Positions 34,206 to 43,074 are shown, counted from the first letter of the stretch. The stretch: 64,000 bases of DNA from JADMIH01 sp035274425 (GCA_035274425.1 DATEOC010000040.1:1-64000); one strand, 5' to 3'. Notes: a model not told the origin generated them from the letters alone. Numbers and translations are program-made.

Positions 34206-35882
34206 CTAACCTACCACCCCCACCAACCACGCTGCCGCCCACCCTATTACCAGCAATAACCCAAACTGCATATGCAGCCTGGCCGTCTGCCTCAGCACAG
34301 GGTGGAGCTTCTTTGGCTCGGTCTCGGCGGCGACTGTGCGCATCAGCTTGATGGCGAAGGGGAGGGTCACGATGCTGATCAGGGTGAGCCAGGGCGCGAT
34401 CCCCGCCAGCACCATCACCGCGAGCGATAGGTAAGTTCCCAGCACTAACACGTAATACTCCACGTTTGCGCCTGCGCGGCCCAGCAGCGTCGCCAGGGTG
34501 CGCTTGCCTATCTGGCGGTCGCTTTCGAGGTCGCGCAGGTTGTTGGCATGGAGGATGGCAGCCACCAGGAAGCCTACGGGGAGGGAGGCGAGCACCACAG
34601 GCCAGGTCACCGTCTGGGCTTGCACATAGTACGAGCCGATGACCATTACAGGCCCCATGAAGATGAAGACAGCGACCTCACCCAGCCCCACGTAGGCGAG
34701 TGCGAACGGTCCCGCCGTGTAGAAGAAGCCTACCGCCACGCTGAAGAGGCCCAGCCAGAAGATGAATGGACCCGTCAAGCTCACGAGGTACAGACCGATG
34801 GCGATACCTACGCCGAAGGCCAATATGCCCCCTATGAAGACCTGCGTCGGCGTGAGATCGCCTCGCAAGAGCGACCCGCCCGTGCCTAATGAATTGGGGC
34901 TGTCCGCTCCCTTGCGGAAGTCATAGTAGTCATTCGTCAGGTTAGTGCCCATCTGGATTGCTATCGAGCCTATGAGCGCGAGGAGCACCGTCCACCCGTT
35001 GAAAACTCTGTAATATGCAGCGATAGCCGCTCCCAGGAGCACCGGGATTACGGCTGCCGTGTAACTCCAGGGGCGGATGGCACCCCACCACGTTCTTGCC
35101 CTTTGACGCACCCTGCCCTCCTTTACCCTCAAACCCGCTGCCTGCCACGGCACCAGCAGGTACTCTATCTCGTTCAGTATGACTGTTATCAGCCAGCCCA
35201 CGACGGCGATAGCTACAAGACCCGCCAGCATCTTCTCGACAGCGTAATATTCGGACGACCTCCAGATGAACTCGCCGATGCCGTCATTGGAGGCTACGAA
35301 CTCCACGCCCACGATGATTGTGAGCGCGAAGCCCATCCCGAGCTTGATGCTGCTCATGATGCCTGGGAGGCTGCCTGGGAGGGCCACCGTCCAGAAGAGG
35401 TCCCATTTCTTCGCGCCAAAGCTGCGCGCAACTTCAAAGTGCTTCGCGTCCACCTGGAGCACGCTTGCGGCCACGTTCAGCACCACCAGGAAGAAAACGC
35501 TCACCGCGATTGTCACTATCTTGCTGTTCTCGCCAATGCCGAGCGCAACGATGAAGAGCGGCAGGAGGGCGATTTTGGGGATTGGATAGATGGCCGTGGC
35601 GAGTGGCTCGATGAGTGCCCGGACGATAGGACTGACGCCCATGAGCAGCCCAACGACTATGGCGGGTACCCCACCGAGCAAGAAGCCCAGCAAGATGCGC
35701 GTCAGACTGACACCCAGGTCGTGGAAGAGTGAGCCGTCTGCTACGATGTCACCCAGCGTCTCGAACATCCGTGAAGGGGACGAGAAGAAGCGCATGTCAA
35801 TCCACCCGAACCGGGCCGCAAGCTCCCACAGGCCAATTAGCAGTATAGGGGAAAGGAGTGATAGCCACCTGTTGCGGGTCAT
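34206..35882 (-). CDS. Fusion: SsuC/TauC-type ABC permease + MenA (DHNA prenyltransferase)
   Basis: 558 residues. Residues 1-257 are a complete permease of the sulfonate/nitrate/thiamine-precursor class, with six helices and the EAA-like loop EVARSFGAKKWDLFWTVALP. Residues 258-558 are a complete UbiA-superfamily MenA: RTWWGAIRPWSYTAAVIPVL, first Asp motif NLTNDYYDFRKG (about 315-325) and second motif NNLRDLESDRQIGKRTLA (about 447-465). MenA prenylates 1,4-dihydroxy-2-naphthoate in menaquinone synthesis. There is no linker. At the junction a Shine-Dalgarno and an in-frame GTG (35111) could start MenA alone (301 residues). The matching ATPase and binding protein lie upstream on the same strand. 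Confidence 0.88.
   Translation of the reverse strand: MTRNRWLSLLSPILLIGLWELAARFGWIDMRFFSSPSRMFETLGDIVADGSLFHDLGVSLTRILLGFLLGGVPAIVVGLLMGVSPIVRALIEPLATAIYPIPKIALLPLFIVALGIGENSKIVTIAVSVFFLVVLNVAASVLQVDAKHFEVARSFGAKKWDLFWTVALPGSLPGIMSSIKLGMGFALTIIVGVEFVASNDGIGEFIWRSSEYYAVEKMLAGLVAIAVVGWLITVILNEIEYLLVPWQAAGLRVKEGRVRQRARTWWGAIRPWSYTAAVIPVLLGAAIAAYYRVFNGWTVLLALIGSIAIQMGTNLTNDYYDFRKGADSPNSLGTGGSLLRGDLTPTQVFIGGILAFGVGIAIGLYLVSLTGPFIFWLGLFSVAVGFFYTAGPFALAYVGLGEVAVFIFMGPVMVIGSYYVQAQTVTWPVVLASLPVGFLVAAILHANNLRDLESDRQIGKRTLATLLGRAGANVEYYVLVLGTYLSLAVMVLAGIAPWLTLISIVTLPFAIKLMRTVAAETEPKKLHPVLRQTARLHMQFGLLLVIGWAAAWLVGVVG
35109..35124 (-). promoter_or_regulatory. Internal ribosome site and GTG start for the MenA part
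   Basis: On the minus strand AAAGGAGG (35124-35117), then five bases, then GTG (35111-35109), in frame with the permease at codon 258. This is the strongest ribosome site in the neighbourhood, and the GTG falls exactly where a normal MenA would begin. It suggests that free MenA is also made. Confidence 0.75.
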
Positions 35883-35913
35883 CTTCTTATCTCAGTCCAA
35901 AGTTCAAAATCGT

Positions 35914-36078
35914 CTAAACGCCAAGACGCCAAGATAACCAAGAGCGCCAAGATTATTTTTGAGTTCACCGCAGAGACGCAGAGTGCGCAGAGGTTCTTTG
36001 AGAATTACGAATTAGATACTAATCTCACGCATCACGTTTCACTCTATTGTCCGTCGTCCGTCGTCCGTCGTCCGTCGT
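35914..36078. repeat. Composite short-repeat array between permease and ATPase genes
   Basis: CGCCAAGA units (35914-35953), CGCAGAGA units (35966-35995), GAATTAC units (36002-36014), ACGCATC units (36025-36041) and GTCCGTC heptamers (36047-36078). The last array reaches the ATPase stop codon. No gene or promoter is evident in this 195-bp gap. Confidence 0.85.
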
Positions 36079-36878
36079 TACACCGTCACCCCTTCGGCAA
36101 TTTGCGCTCGGGCTACCTCCTCGCGTAGCGACTCCCATACCTCAGCGAAGAGGGTGCTAAAACGGGGGTCGGTACGGAGGGCGACGGCATCTCGCGGGCG
36201 CTCGAAGGGGACTTGCACCTCGTGTATGAGGCGTCCGGGGCGGGCTGACATTACCAGCACGCGGTCTCCCAGCGTCAGGGCTTCCTCGATGCTGTGGGTG
36301 ACGAAGAGCACAGTCTTGGTGTTGCGCTCCCACTGCTCAAGGAGGGTCTGCTGCAAGAGGAGGCGCGTTTGGGCGTCTAGCGCACCGAACGGTTCGTCCA
36401 TGAGGAGCACTTCGGGATCGTAAGCGAAAGCCCTGGCGAGGCCAACGCGCTGCTGCATTCCGCCTGATAGCTGTGCGGGGTAGGCACTCGCGAATCTCAG
36501 CAGGCCCATGTTGGCTATCCACCTGTGGGCTGTAGCTTTTCGCTCGGCCCTGGGCACGCCGCTGACTCGCAGGCCGTAAGCGACGTTCTGCTCAACTGTC
36601 ATCCAGGGGAAGATGCCTGCACCCTGGAAGACCATCGCCTTGTCGGGGCGCGAGGGGTCATCGCCCTTTATCTGGGCTGTGCCCCCGGTAGGCTGCTCAA
36701 GGCCTGCAAGTACCCTCAGCAGCGTGGTCTTGCCACACCCCGAAGGCCCCACGATGCAGAGCAGCTCTCCCTCCGCCACATCGAGCGACACCCCGCCCAA
36801 CGCCTCTACCTCCCCGGTGCGCCCTCGCCCAGGAAAGGTGACTCGCAGGTCTGTGATGGTGATTTTTGGGTTAGACAC
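36078..36878 (-). CDS. ABC transporter ATP-binding protein, SsuB/TauB type
   Basis: 266 residues from GTG 36878 (VSNPKITITDLRV). Walker A is GPSGCGKTT, the Q-loop VFQGAGIFPW, the signature LSGGMQQR, Walker B VLLMDEPFGALD and the switch His in VTHSIEEA. It would energise the permease half of the downstream fusion. A longer reading to 36947 begins in a repeat array and adds non-conserved residues. The best-known relatives import sulfonates, nitrate, HMP or riboflavin. Confidence 0.9.
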   Translation of the reverse strand: MSNPKITITDLRVTFPGRGRTGEVEALGGVSLDVAEGELLCIVGPSGCGKTTLLRVLAGLEQPTGGTAQIKGDDPSRPDKAMVFQGAGIFPWMTVEQNVAYGLRVSGVPRAERKATAHRWIANMGLLRFASAYPAQLSGGMQQRVGLARAFAYDPEVLLMDEPFGALDAQTRLLLQQTLLEQWERNTKTVLFVTHSIEEALTLGDRVLVMSARPGRLIHEVQVPFERPRDAVALRTDPRFSTLFAEVWESLREEVARAQIAEGVTV

Positions 36879-36892
36879 GGTTGCTGCTTTCT

Positions 36893-37068
36893 GAAACGTG
36901 ATGCGTGATGTGTGACGATTGAACCGCCAAGACGCCAAGAGCGCCAAGATACCGCCAAGATTATTTATGGTTTAGTTGGCTATCGTCCATCGTCCATCGT
37001 CCATCGTCCATCGTCTGTCGTCCATCGTCCGTCGTCACGCATCACGCATCACGCATCACGTCTCACTT
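36893..37068. repeat. Composite short-repeat array between ATPase and binding-protein genes
   Basis: GATGCGT units (36893-36917), CGCCAAGA units (36923-36961), CCATCGT heptamers (36980-37035) and CGCATCA heptamers (37035-37068). The last array contains the stop codon of the binding-protein gene. Confidence 0.85.
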
Positions 37069-38142
37069 CTTGTCCAACTCCGCCGCGACCTCTTTCGCCA
37101 GGTCGGTGTTGACGAAGGGGGTGAGATCCAGTGGCTCCTTGTATTCAAGGACGCCGCGCTTGAGGAAGTAGCTCTGGAGGGTGTTGAGGTCTTGTATGGG
37201 CACGGTGCCGTTGGGGTCATACTGCGCGGGAGATGCGCGCAGGATTACGTCGGCGGGGACGGGCGGGGTGTATTTGGCGATGATGTCAGCGATCTCCTGG
37301 TTCATATAGTTGCCTTGCAAGTCGCGGCAGGCGCGCAGATAGGCGCGCATGAAGGCCTTCGCCGTATCTGGCTTGCGCTTCAGCAGTGGCTCGCCCATGT
37401 AAAGGAAGGTAGAGTGGAAGTCGCTAATGAAATCGTCGGCAAGCACCTTCACTATGCCCTTGTCCTTGTTGATGGTCGCCAGAGGCTCGCCCAGGATAGC
37501 GGCATCCAGGCTACCGCTCTCGAGCGCGGCGGGTACCTGCCCGAAAGCTACCGTCTGCACCTGCACATCCTCGATGGTGAGGCCGTTCTTTTCGAGAGCC
37601 TGCGCCAGCCAGTACTCGGTTGCAGCGCCCGTGGCATTGATGGATACTTTCTTCCCCTTAAGGTCGGCCACGCTCTTGATCTCATCTGCGCGCTTGGCGC
37701 TGATTACGAGCGGGCTGGTCACGGGTGGGCGCTCGCTGTGCATCGGCGCGACGATGGTGAACTTGATGCCGCGTTGGGCCGCGTTGAAGAGGCCCGCGCC
37801 CGCACCGCCCATAGCCGCGTCAAAATTGCCCGCCGCGAGCTGCACCACCGAGTCGCTGCCCCCCTGCACGGGCGTAAGGTCTACCTTCAACCCTTCCTGG
37901 GTGAAGTAGCCGCGCTCCTGGGCGATGAAGACGGGCGCGAATATCATGACCGGCACGTAGCCGAGGCGCACGGTTGTGGGCGCACCTGGGACCGGCGTGT
38001 CGTCACCCGCCGCAGGTGTAACTGCCACCCCGATTGTAGGAGAGGCTACGGTTGGTGGGTTGTTACCGTCACAGGCTGCCAGCAGCATAAGCCCGACGAG
38101 GAGCAGGCTTGCCACGCGAAAACGCCGCAATGTTCCTTTCAT
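37063..38142 (-). CDS. ABC transporter substrate-binding lipoprotein, NMT1/SsuA type
   Basis: 359 residues. A lipoprotein signal ends MLLAAC, then a Thr/Pro linker to about 55. The mature part begins VRLGYVPVMIFAPVFIAQERGYF and contains GGSDSVVQLAAGNFDAAMGG and DLKGKKVSINATGAATEYWL, typical of the NMT1/THI5-like family whose members bind sulfonates, pyrimidines, riboflavin or other small, often aromatic compounds. It is first in the transporter gene order. The link to MenA suggests, but does not show, a naphthoate or quinone precursor as ligand. Confidence 0.85.
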   Translation of the reverse strand: MKGTLRRFRVASLLLVGLMLLAACDGNNPPTVASPTIGVAVTPAAGDDTPVPGAPTTVRLGYVPVMIFAPVFIAQERGYFTQEGLKVDLTPVQGGSDSVVQLAAGNFDAAMGGAGAGLFNAAQRGIKFTIVAPMHSERPPVTSPLVISAKRADEIKSVADLKGKKVSINATGAATEYWLAQALEKNGLTIEDVQVQTVAFGQVPAALESGSLDAAILGEPLATINKDKGIVKVLADDFISDFHSTFLYMGEPLLKRKPDTAKAFMRAYLRACRDLQGNYMNQEIADIIAKYTPPVPADVILRASPAQYDPNGTVPIQDLNTLQSYFLKRGVLEYKEPLDLTPFVNTDLAKEVAAELDKK

Positions 38143-38298
38143 GTCACATTCCCCCTACTTAGGTATACGTATTTCCCGGCCACTAAGATTGTACCAAATT
38201 TCACAATCTTTAGCAAACGATAGGTATGACGAAAAGCAGGAACCATTATAGGCGATTTCTGCTTTTCTTAGTACCTCTCAGGGACAGAAAGATGGTCT

Positions 38299-38373
38299 GT
38301 AGGGGCGAGGCATGCCTCGCCCTGGATCAAACCTGTGCTGTACCCACCAGGGCGAGGCATGCCTCGCCCCTAC
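38299..38373. repeat. Dispersed inverted repeat, GTAGGGGCG family
   Basis: 27-nt perfect arms (38299-38325, 38347-38373) with a 21-nt spacer. Each arm is itself palindromic around GGCATGCC. Related copies are at 46109-46198 and 48896-48935. It lies in the short gap between two minus-strand genes. Confidence 0.8.
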
Positions 38374-38380
38374 GTTTGCT

Positions 38381-40180
38381 TTACTTGCCGTATTTCTCCT
38401 TGTACCTGAAGGTGCCGAGTTGGGACAGGAGCACCTCGTAGGGAGTGCCTTCGTTCTCCGGGTGGTACTCGAATACGGCGCGCTCGAAGTATTGGACAAG
38501 ATAAGGTTTACCGTTCAGGTCGCTCACTTCCATGAATTCCTCGGAGATAGGGAAGCCTTGTTGGGGGAGGCCTCCGTTCTTCTCCCAGTACTCGCGGAAC
38601 TTGCCGCCCATAGTCTTGCCTGTCTCGTTGAATTTGATGGGGTTGGTGGCGCTTACATGCTGGTTGGGCGCGCCCTGTGGGTATTTCTGCTTGTACCTGA
38701 AGGTGCCTAGCTGGGAGAGGAGCACCCTGTACGTGGGGTCCGCTATCTCAGGGTGGTACTCGAATACCGCGCGCTCGAAGTATTGCACGGTGTATGTCTT
38801 GCCGTTCAAGTCCGATATTTCGGCCATGACTTCGGAGATTGGGAAGCCTTGCTGGGGGAGGCCGCCATTCTTATCCCAGTACTCCAGGAAGATACCGGTT
38901 ACGGTCTTGCCCGTCTCAGGGAAGCGGCGACTGCCGTTGCCGGGGATGGGGACGGGCGTACCTACAACGGGTGGCGTGGTTGGCGTAACTGCCGGCTGGC
39001 TGGTGCCGACTATGCGCTTGAGATGCCCAAGCCCGTAGCCGCCTCCCTCTATGTAATAGAGCGCGCCGTCGGGTCCGGTCTCCAGGTCCGTGTTGGCCTG
39101 CACGCCCCGCACGATCTTTGTCGAGGCGGCTACCGTGCGGTCATTATTGAGGGTGAAGTGATATAGGTCGCCTCCTGAGAAGACGGCCATGAAGAGGTGG
39201 TTCTTCCACTGCGGTATCTGGTCACCGCTGTAGACGGTGATGCCGGTTGGGGCGTTGCAGCACTCCCCACTGCTGAGAAACCAGAGCGGGGGGATGGTGT
39301 TGACGCGGGGATCAGGGTTATCATTATCATCGCAGGGGTAGCCTGCTCGCCAGCCGTAGTTACCACCCGCTTCGATGCGGTTCATCTCGTCATCGCAGCC
39401 GGGGCCATTCTCGCTGGCGAATATCCTCCCTTTCACCACGGGGTCGAACGCGAAGTCGAAGCTGTTGCGCAAGCCGATGGCGTAGAGGGTAGGGAGCGCG
39501 CCCTGTCCACCGAAATTGGGGTTATCTGAAGGCGCGGTGCCGTCGGGGTTGAGGCGGTGTAGCTTGCCATTCTTCGATGTCAGGTCCTGGGATGTATTGG
39601 CGTTCGCATCATCACCGATGGTGACATAGAGCTTGCCGTCAGGGCCGAAGTGGATATTGCCACCGTTGTGGTTGCTGGAGCTGTCGCTGTTGGGTGAAGT
39701 ATAGATAGTGGTGGGGCTGGAGCCTGCTCCGTCGCGCTCCACGAAGCGGGCTACGCGGTTCTCCTTGTTGGGGCAGCCGGGGTCGCGGGTGCTACAGGTG
39801 TAGTAGACGTATATGAAGCGGTTGGAGTTGAAGTTGGGGTCTATCGCTATACCCAAAAGGCCCTGCTCGCCACCGCCGTCCACGCTGAAGGTGATAACGG
39901 GATTGAGTTGCAACTGGCCGTTGGCGAAGAGGCGCACGTTGCCGGTCTCTTTTTCGGTGTAGAATATCCGCCCCGCGGGGTCGAAGGCCATCGCTACCGG
40001 CCTGTTCATATCCTCAAGCAGAGTCTCTATCCTTGCTCCCGGCGGCAGAGCCTCCTGTTCAGACTGCGCCTGCGAAGGGGCTGATAAGAGGAGCATGGCT
40101 GCAAAGAGCGCCAATGCGCCGATGATGCCCAATTTTGAGTTTTGAGTTTTGAGTTTTGAGTTGCCGGGGCGCGTTAGCAT
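38381..40180 (-). CDS. Secreted PQQ-dependent sugar dehydrogenase-like protein with two C-terminal repeats
   Basis: Up to 599 residues. A hydrophobic signal peptide (GIIGALALFAAMLLLSAPSQA) follows residues 7-17 encoded by TTTTGAG heptamers, so the start is uncertain. Residues 50-410 are a glucose/sorbosone dehydrogenase propeller (GGEQGLLGIAIDPNF, SNHNGGNIHFGPDGKLYVT, LRNSFDFAFDP). The C-terminus has two YW repeats (RRFPETGKTVTGIFLEYWDK and KFNETGKTMGGKFREYWEK) related to those of the HExxH protein encoded at 28286-29701. It probably acts at the cell surface. Confidence 0.85.
   Translation of the reverse strand: MLTRPGNSKLKTQNSKLGIIGALALFAAMLLLSAPSQAQSEQEALPPGARIETLLEDMNRPVAMAFDPAGRIFYTEKETGNVRLFANGQLQLNPVITFSVDGGGEQGLLGIAIDPNFNSNRFIYVYYTCSTRDPGCPNKENRVARFVERDGAGSSPTTIYTSPNSDSSSNHNGGNIHFGPDGKLYVTIGDDANANTSQDLTSKNGKLHRLNPDGTAPSDNPNFGGQGALPTLYAIGLRNSFDFAFDPVVKGRIFASENGPGCDDEMNRIEAGGNYGWRAGYPCDDNDNPDPRVNTIPPLWFLSSGECCNAPTGITVYSGDQIPQWKNHLFMAVFSGGDLYHFTLNNDRTVAASTKIVRGVQANTDLETGPDGALYYIEGGGYGLGHLKRIVGTSQPAVTPTTPPVVGTPVPIPGNGSRRFPETGKTVTGIFLEYWDKNGGLPQQGFPISEVMAEISDLNGKTYTVQYFERAVFEYHPEIADPTYRVLLSQLGTFRYKQKYPQGAPNQHVSATNPIKFNETGKTMGGKFREYWEKNGGLPQQGFPISEEFMEVSDLNGKPYLVQYFERAVFEYHPENEGTPYEVLLSQLGTFRYKEKYGK
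40131..40162. repeat. TTTTGAG heptamer array at a signal-peptide start
   Basis: Four period-7 copies of TTTTGAG encode the first residues (NSKLKTQNSKL) of the dehydrogenase reading frame. Confidence 0.8.
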
Positions 40181-40313
40181 TATCGTCTCGCTTTCTAAGT
40201 TCGTAGTGGCTGCCGCAGCCGGTGTCCTGTAAATCCCGACTCCCTATCCTAATCACGTTTCACATCTCACGTCTCTAGTCGTCGCTGAACCAGCGACTCT
40301 CGCTGCCGTCAGT

Positions 40314-40808
40314 TCATTCAGGGCATTGTATCTGTATGTGGTCGAGCCAGGATAGGGCGGCCTGGACCGAGGGGAGGGATGCGGATGTGGGAGCAAAGTC
40401 AACATAGAATATCTGGCCGTAGCGGTCCGCCACGCACAGGGCGGCATGATTGCTCTCTCCTAGCATCCGTTTGGTGGTAGCTCCACTCTCGTCTGCGAGC
40501 AGAGAATATGGGAGCTTCAGCCTCTCAGAAATATTCGCGGCTTCCTTCAAGGGCAGTGGGACCACCGCGATGACTTTCGCCTGGTTATCTTGTATGTCGC
40601 GGTAAGCTGTCGCGAGGGCCTCCAGGTAAGCCTCACCTTCCGCGTTACCTTCAACGAAGGCGAGCACCATATTGTACTTACTGCGCAGAGCCGCAGGTCC
40701 CGACTGTCTACCACCCACAGCCGGGAGGTAGAAGATCTGCACCATCCCACCCTCGCGCAGCTTCGGAACTTCTTGTTTTGGTACTGTGCTTGCTATAGGT
40801 GGGGGCAT
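40314..40808 (-). CDS. Thioredoxin-fold (AhpC/TSA-like) protein without peroxidatic Cys
   Basis: 164 residues from ATG 40808. The order of secondary structure elements and SKYNMVLAFVEGNAEGEAYL, KVIAVVPLPLKEAANI and LLADESGATTKRML follow the peroxiredoxin-like/redoxin fold. The position where the peroxidatic Cys should be has none; only two cysteines occur, near the C-terminus. It is probably a non-peroxidase relative. No function assigned. Confidence 0.6.
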   Translation of the reverse strand: MPPPIASTVPKQEVPKLREGGMVQIFYLPAVGGRQSGPAALRSKYNMVLAFVEGNAEGEAYLEALATAYRDIQDNQAKVIAVVPLPLKEAANISERLKLPYSLLADESGATTKRMLGESNHAALCVADRYGQIFYVDFAPTSASLPSVQAALSWLDHIQIQCPE

Positions 40809-40819
40809 GGGGTAATCTT

Positions 40820-40892
40820 CGGACGACGGACGATGGGCGGTTAATCCATAACAATCTTGGCGGTATCTTGGCGCTCTTGGCGTCTTGGCGGT
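40820..40892. repeat. Composite short-repeat array
   Basis: GACGGAC units (40820-40837) and CTTGGCG-type units (40855-40892) between divergent genes. Confidence 0.75.
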
Positions 40893-40948
40893 TCCGTCCT
40901 CACGCAGCACGTCATGTGCCACTGAGACCAGTATACAAGGATGGTTAT

Positions 40949-41662
40949 ATGAGTGACAAACATGCGGAGAGGCTTGTTTTCCTCTTCGACGTTGACAATA
41001 CGCTGCTTGACAACGACAAGGTGAAGAAGGATATGCAGGCTGCTCTCCTTAAGATACTGGGGGAGCGTGGCTCGGAATTGTTTTGGAAGCTCTACGAGGA
41101 GGTCCGCGAGGAGCTTGACGTGGTGAGCTACCCTGAGACGCTGAGGCGTTTTGCCAAGGGGTGGGAGGAGAAGGAAGTAGCCCAAAAGGCGGCGGAGCTG
41201 CTGAATAACTGGCCTTATAAAGAGTATCTGTACCCGGGCAGCCTAGACGCGCTGCGGCACGTCACCAGGCTTGGCGAGGTCGCGATACTCTCTGACGGGG
41301 ACGATGACTACCAGCCGCGCAAGATCGCCAGCGCGGGACTGACCGAAGCTGTGGGTGGAGCGGCCGACGTGCTGATTTACATCCATAAGGACCAGTTCTT
41401 CGAGGATGTTATGCGCCGCCTCCCAGGGAGGCATTACATCCTGGTGGAGGATAAGGAGAAGCTGCTTGCTGCCGCTAAAGAGTTCATGGGTGATCGCGTG
41501 ACTACCGTCTGGGTCAGGCAGGGGCATTACGCCCACGACCCGCAGCACTACCGAAAGCCAGACCCGGATATGGTGCTGGAGAGGATAGGGGACCTGTGCA
41601 AGCTGGGTAAAGATGATTTTTACGCCGATAAGGCAGAGAAATCAAGATTGGAGGGTGATTAG
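40949..41662 (+). CDS. HAD-family hydrolase
   Basis: 237 residues from ATG 40949. Motif I is FLFDVDNTLLDND (nucleophile and acid Asp). ILSDGDDDYQPRKI supplies motif II, and YILVEDKEKLLAA resembles motif III/IV with its acidic pair. The helical cap lies between. Phosphatase activity is likely; substrate unknown. The gene ends 8 bp before the next start, so the two are likely co-transcribed. Confidence 0.82.
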   Translation: MSDKHAERLVFLFDVDNTLLDNDKVKKDMQAALLKILGERGSELFWKLYEEVREELDVVSYPETLRRFAKGWEEKEVAQKAAELLNNWPYKEYLYPGSLDALRHVTRLGEVAILSDGDDDYQPRKIASAGLTEAVGGAADVLIYIHKDQFFEDVMRRLPGRHYILVEDKEKLLAAAKEFMGDRVTTVWVRQGHYAHDPQHYRKPDPDMVLERIGDLCKLGKDDFYADKAEKSRLEGD

Positions 41663-41670
41663 CTTTGGCT

Positions 41671-42168
41671 ATGGAGCAACGCGAGGAAGAGACGAAGGAT
41701 GGGAAGCAAGGCAAAGAGGATAGTGATGAAGGGCATGATGAAAAGGACTTGAACGACCTGCTTCAAGAGCTGAGGATACTGCTGCAAGGAGTGCAGGTGC
41801 TGACGGCGTTTCTGACTATATTGCCCTTCAACCAGGGCTTCGAGAAAGTAGATGCTACCGAGAAGTGGGTATATCTGGCTACCTTCGTCTGCTCAATCTC
41901 AGGGCTGATCATCTTCAGCGCGCCTGCGGCCCAGCACCGTATAGCGCGTCCCCTTATGGACCGAGTTCGCTTCAAAGACTTCGCCACCCGCATGATAATA
42001 ATTGGGCTTGTGCCCTCATCGCTGGCACTGGTGCTTGCGACTCAGCTGGTAGTGGCCCAGGTGATAGGAGGGGTGCTGTCTCTCATAGTGGCGGGCCTGG
42101 TAGCAGTGCTGATAGGTGTCCTATGGTGGATACTCCCCCTGGTGCATAAGGAGAAGGAGCAGACGTAG
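41671..42168 (+). CDS. DUF6328-family membrane protein
   Basis: 165 residues. A charged N-terminus of about 30 residues is followed by four helices and the pattern LLQELRILLQGVQVLTAFLTILPF, with a later APAAQHRI, which fits DUF6328. Function unknown. ATG 41671 is preferred over the in-frame TTG 41665 for lack of better evidence. The gene partly overlaps repeats at its end and converges on tmk. Confidence 0.75.
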   Translation: MEQREEETKDGKQGKEDSDEGHDEKDLNDLLQELRILLQGVQVLTAFLTILPFNQGFEKVDATEKWVYLATFVCSISGLIIFSAPAAQHRIARPLMDRVRFKDFATRMIIIGLVPSSLALVLATQLVVAQVIGGVLSLIVAGLVAVLIGVLWWILPLVHKEKEQT

Positions 42169-42185
42169 GCGTCGTCTATCGTCCA

Positions 42186-42827
42186 TCACGCACCAACCGC
42201 TTCCAGCACCTTCTGCAATATCTCGTTCGAGATCATGCCTATCCCCAGCTTGCCGTCGATAGTGATTATCCGCTCGCCATTGGCTTTCGCATCTTCAACG
42301 AGGGAGAGGTAGTTTGCGTAGATAGGGCGCAGGCGTTCATCGCTTTCGTAAAGCTCAACGTAGCCACCACGTTCTGCTATGCGCTCGTGACATATCTCCG
42401 GAGGGACATCTATAAAGAAAGTGAGATCGGGGGCGATGGTGCGGCTGTTCAGGGCGCGTACCCAGTCCTGCCCCAGCGTCAGGCCCTGGTAAGCGTAGGA
42501 GGAGAGACGGTAGCGGTCGCAGACCACGTGCGTGCCCGCTTCAAGGCGAGGTAAGACGCCGGCGCGGATGTGGTCGAGGCGGTCAGCCGCGTAGAGGAGG
42601 GCCATCACGTCGTCGCCTATAGGCTCGCTCGGCGGGTAGACGAGGCGGTGGGTGAGGGCCTGGCGTATGATGGAGCCTATAGGGCCGTTCGTCGGCTCCT
42701 TCGTAGCCAGTACTTTCAAGCCGCGATCTACCATGTGAGAATGGAGGAGCGCTGTCTGGGTGCTTATCCCAGCCCCATCCGGACCCTCCAACACTATGAA
42801 CAGCCCCCGCTTTACGCTCTCCGCCAT
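42186..42827 (-). CDS. tmk: Thymidylate kinase, P-loop lysine replaced by Ile
   Basis: 213 residues from ATG 42827, which has AGGAGGT 8 nt upstream. It is the dTMP kinase of DNA precursor synthesis (EC 2.7.4.9) by overall sequence: FIVLEGPDGAGISTQ, KEPTNGPIGSIIRQAL, LLYAADRLDH, VVCDRYRLSSYAYQG. In the P-loop the usual GKST is GIST: residue 21 is Ile (codon ATA). Some Tmk lineages lack this lysine (GTTT forms), so activity is possible, but the change is notable. Confidence 0.88.
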   Translation of the reverse strand: MAESVKRGLFIVLEGPDGAGISTQTALLHSHMVDRGLKVLATKEPTNGPIGSIIRQALTHRLVYPPSEPIGDDVMALLYAADRLDHIRAGVLPRLEAGTHVVCDRYRLSSYAYQGLTLGQDWVRALNSRTIAPDLTFFIDVPPEICHERIAERGGYVELYESDERLRPIYANYLSLVEDAKANGERIITIDGKLGIGMISNEILQKVLEAVGA

Positions 42828-42942
42828 TTCGGCACCTCCTGATGTCCCGATTATATGGGTGGAGCGGTTGGTAGTCAAACGTGCGGAAGGCAGTAGGCAG
42901 CTTATGCAATACTCTGGAGTTGCTCACTCCTTTCAAATGCCT

Positions 42943-43059
42943 CTATGTCCACATTGTGGTCGCTACCGATGTTTTCAGCAGATCCCAAGATGTTCCTTGC
43001 CAGATGCTCGCTCGCATAAGATCTCCCAGCTTACGTGATGGCTGTATGAAGTGACCCAT
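42943..43059 (-). pseudogene. Small ORF, possibly a frameshifted remnant
   Basis: A 38-residue ORF starts at ATG 43059 with AAGGA 8 nt upstream, 15 bp after the stop of the TIR protein gene. A shift of frame near its middle continues into a coherent stretch, SYASEHLARNILGSAENIG, that runs to a stop near 42905. It may be a damaged third gene of the island. No family is recognised. Confidence 0.3.
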
Positions 43060-43074
43060 CAACTCATCCTTGGG

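Noticed and set aside
34206..35882. Permease-MenA fusion as a frameshift artefact
   Set aside because: Both halves are in the same frame and full length with intact motifs, so no frameshift is needed. Loss of a single stop codon by sequencing error is still possible and is noted in the finding.
36391..36405. GAACGGTTC as a second SOS box
   Set aside because: The half-sites are only one base apart instead of four, and it lies inside the ATPase coding sequence.
36976..38223. 415-residue plus-strand ORF opposite the transporter binding-protein gene
   Set aside because: It begins inside heptamer repeats and mirrors the SBP gene; no recognisable fold.
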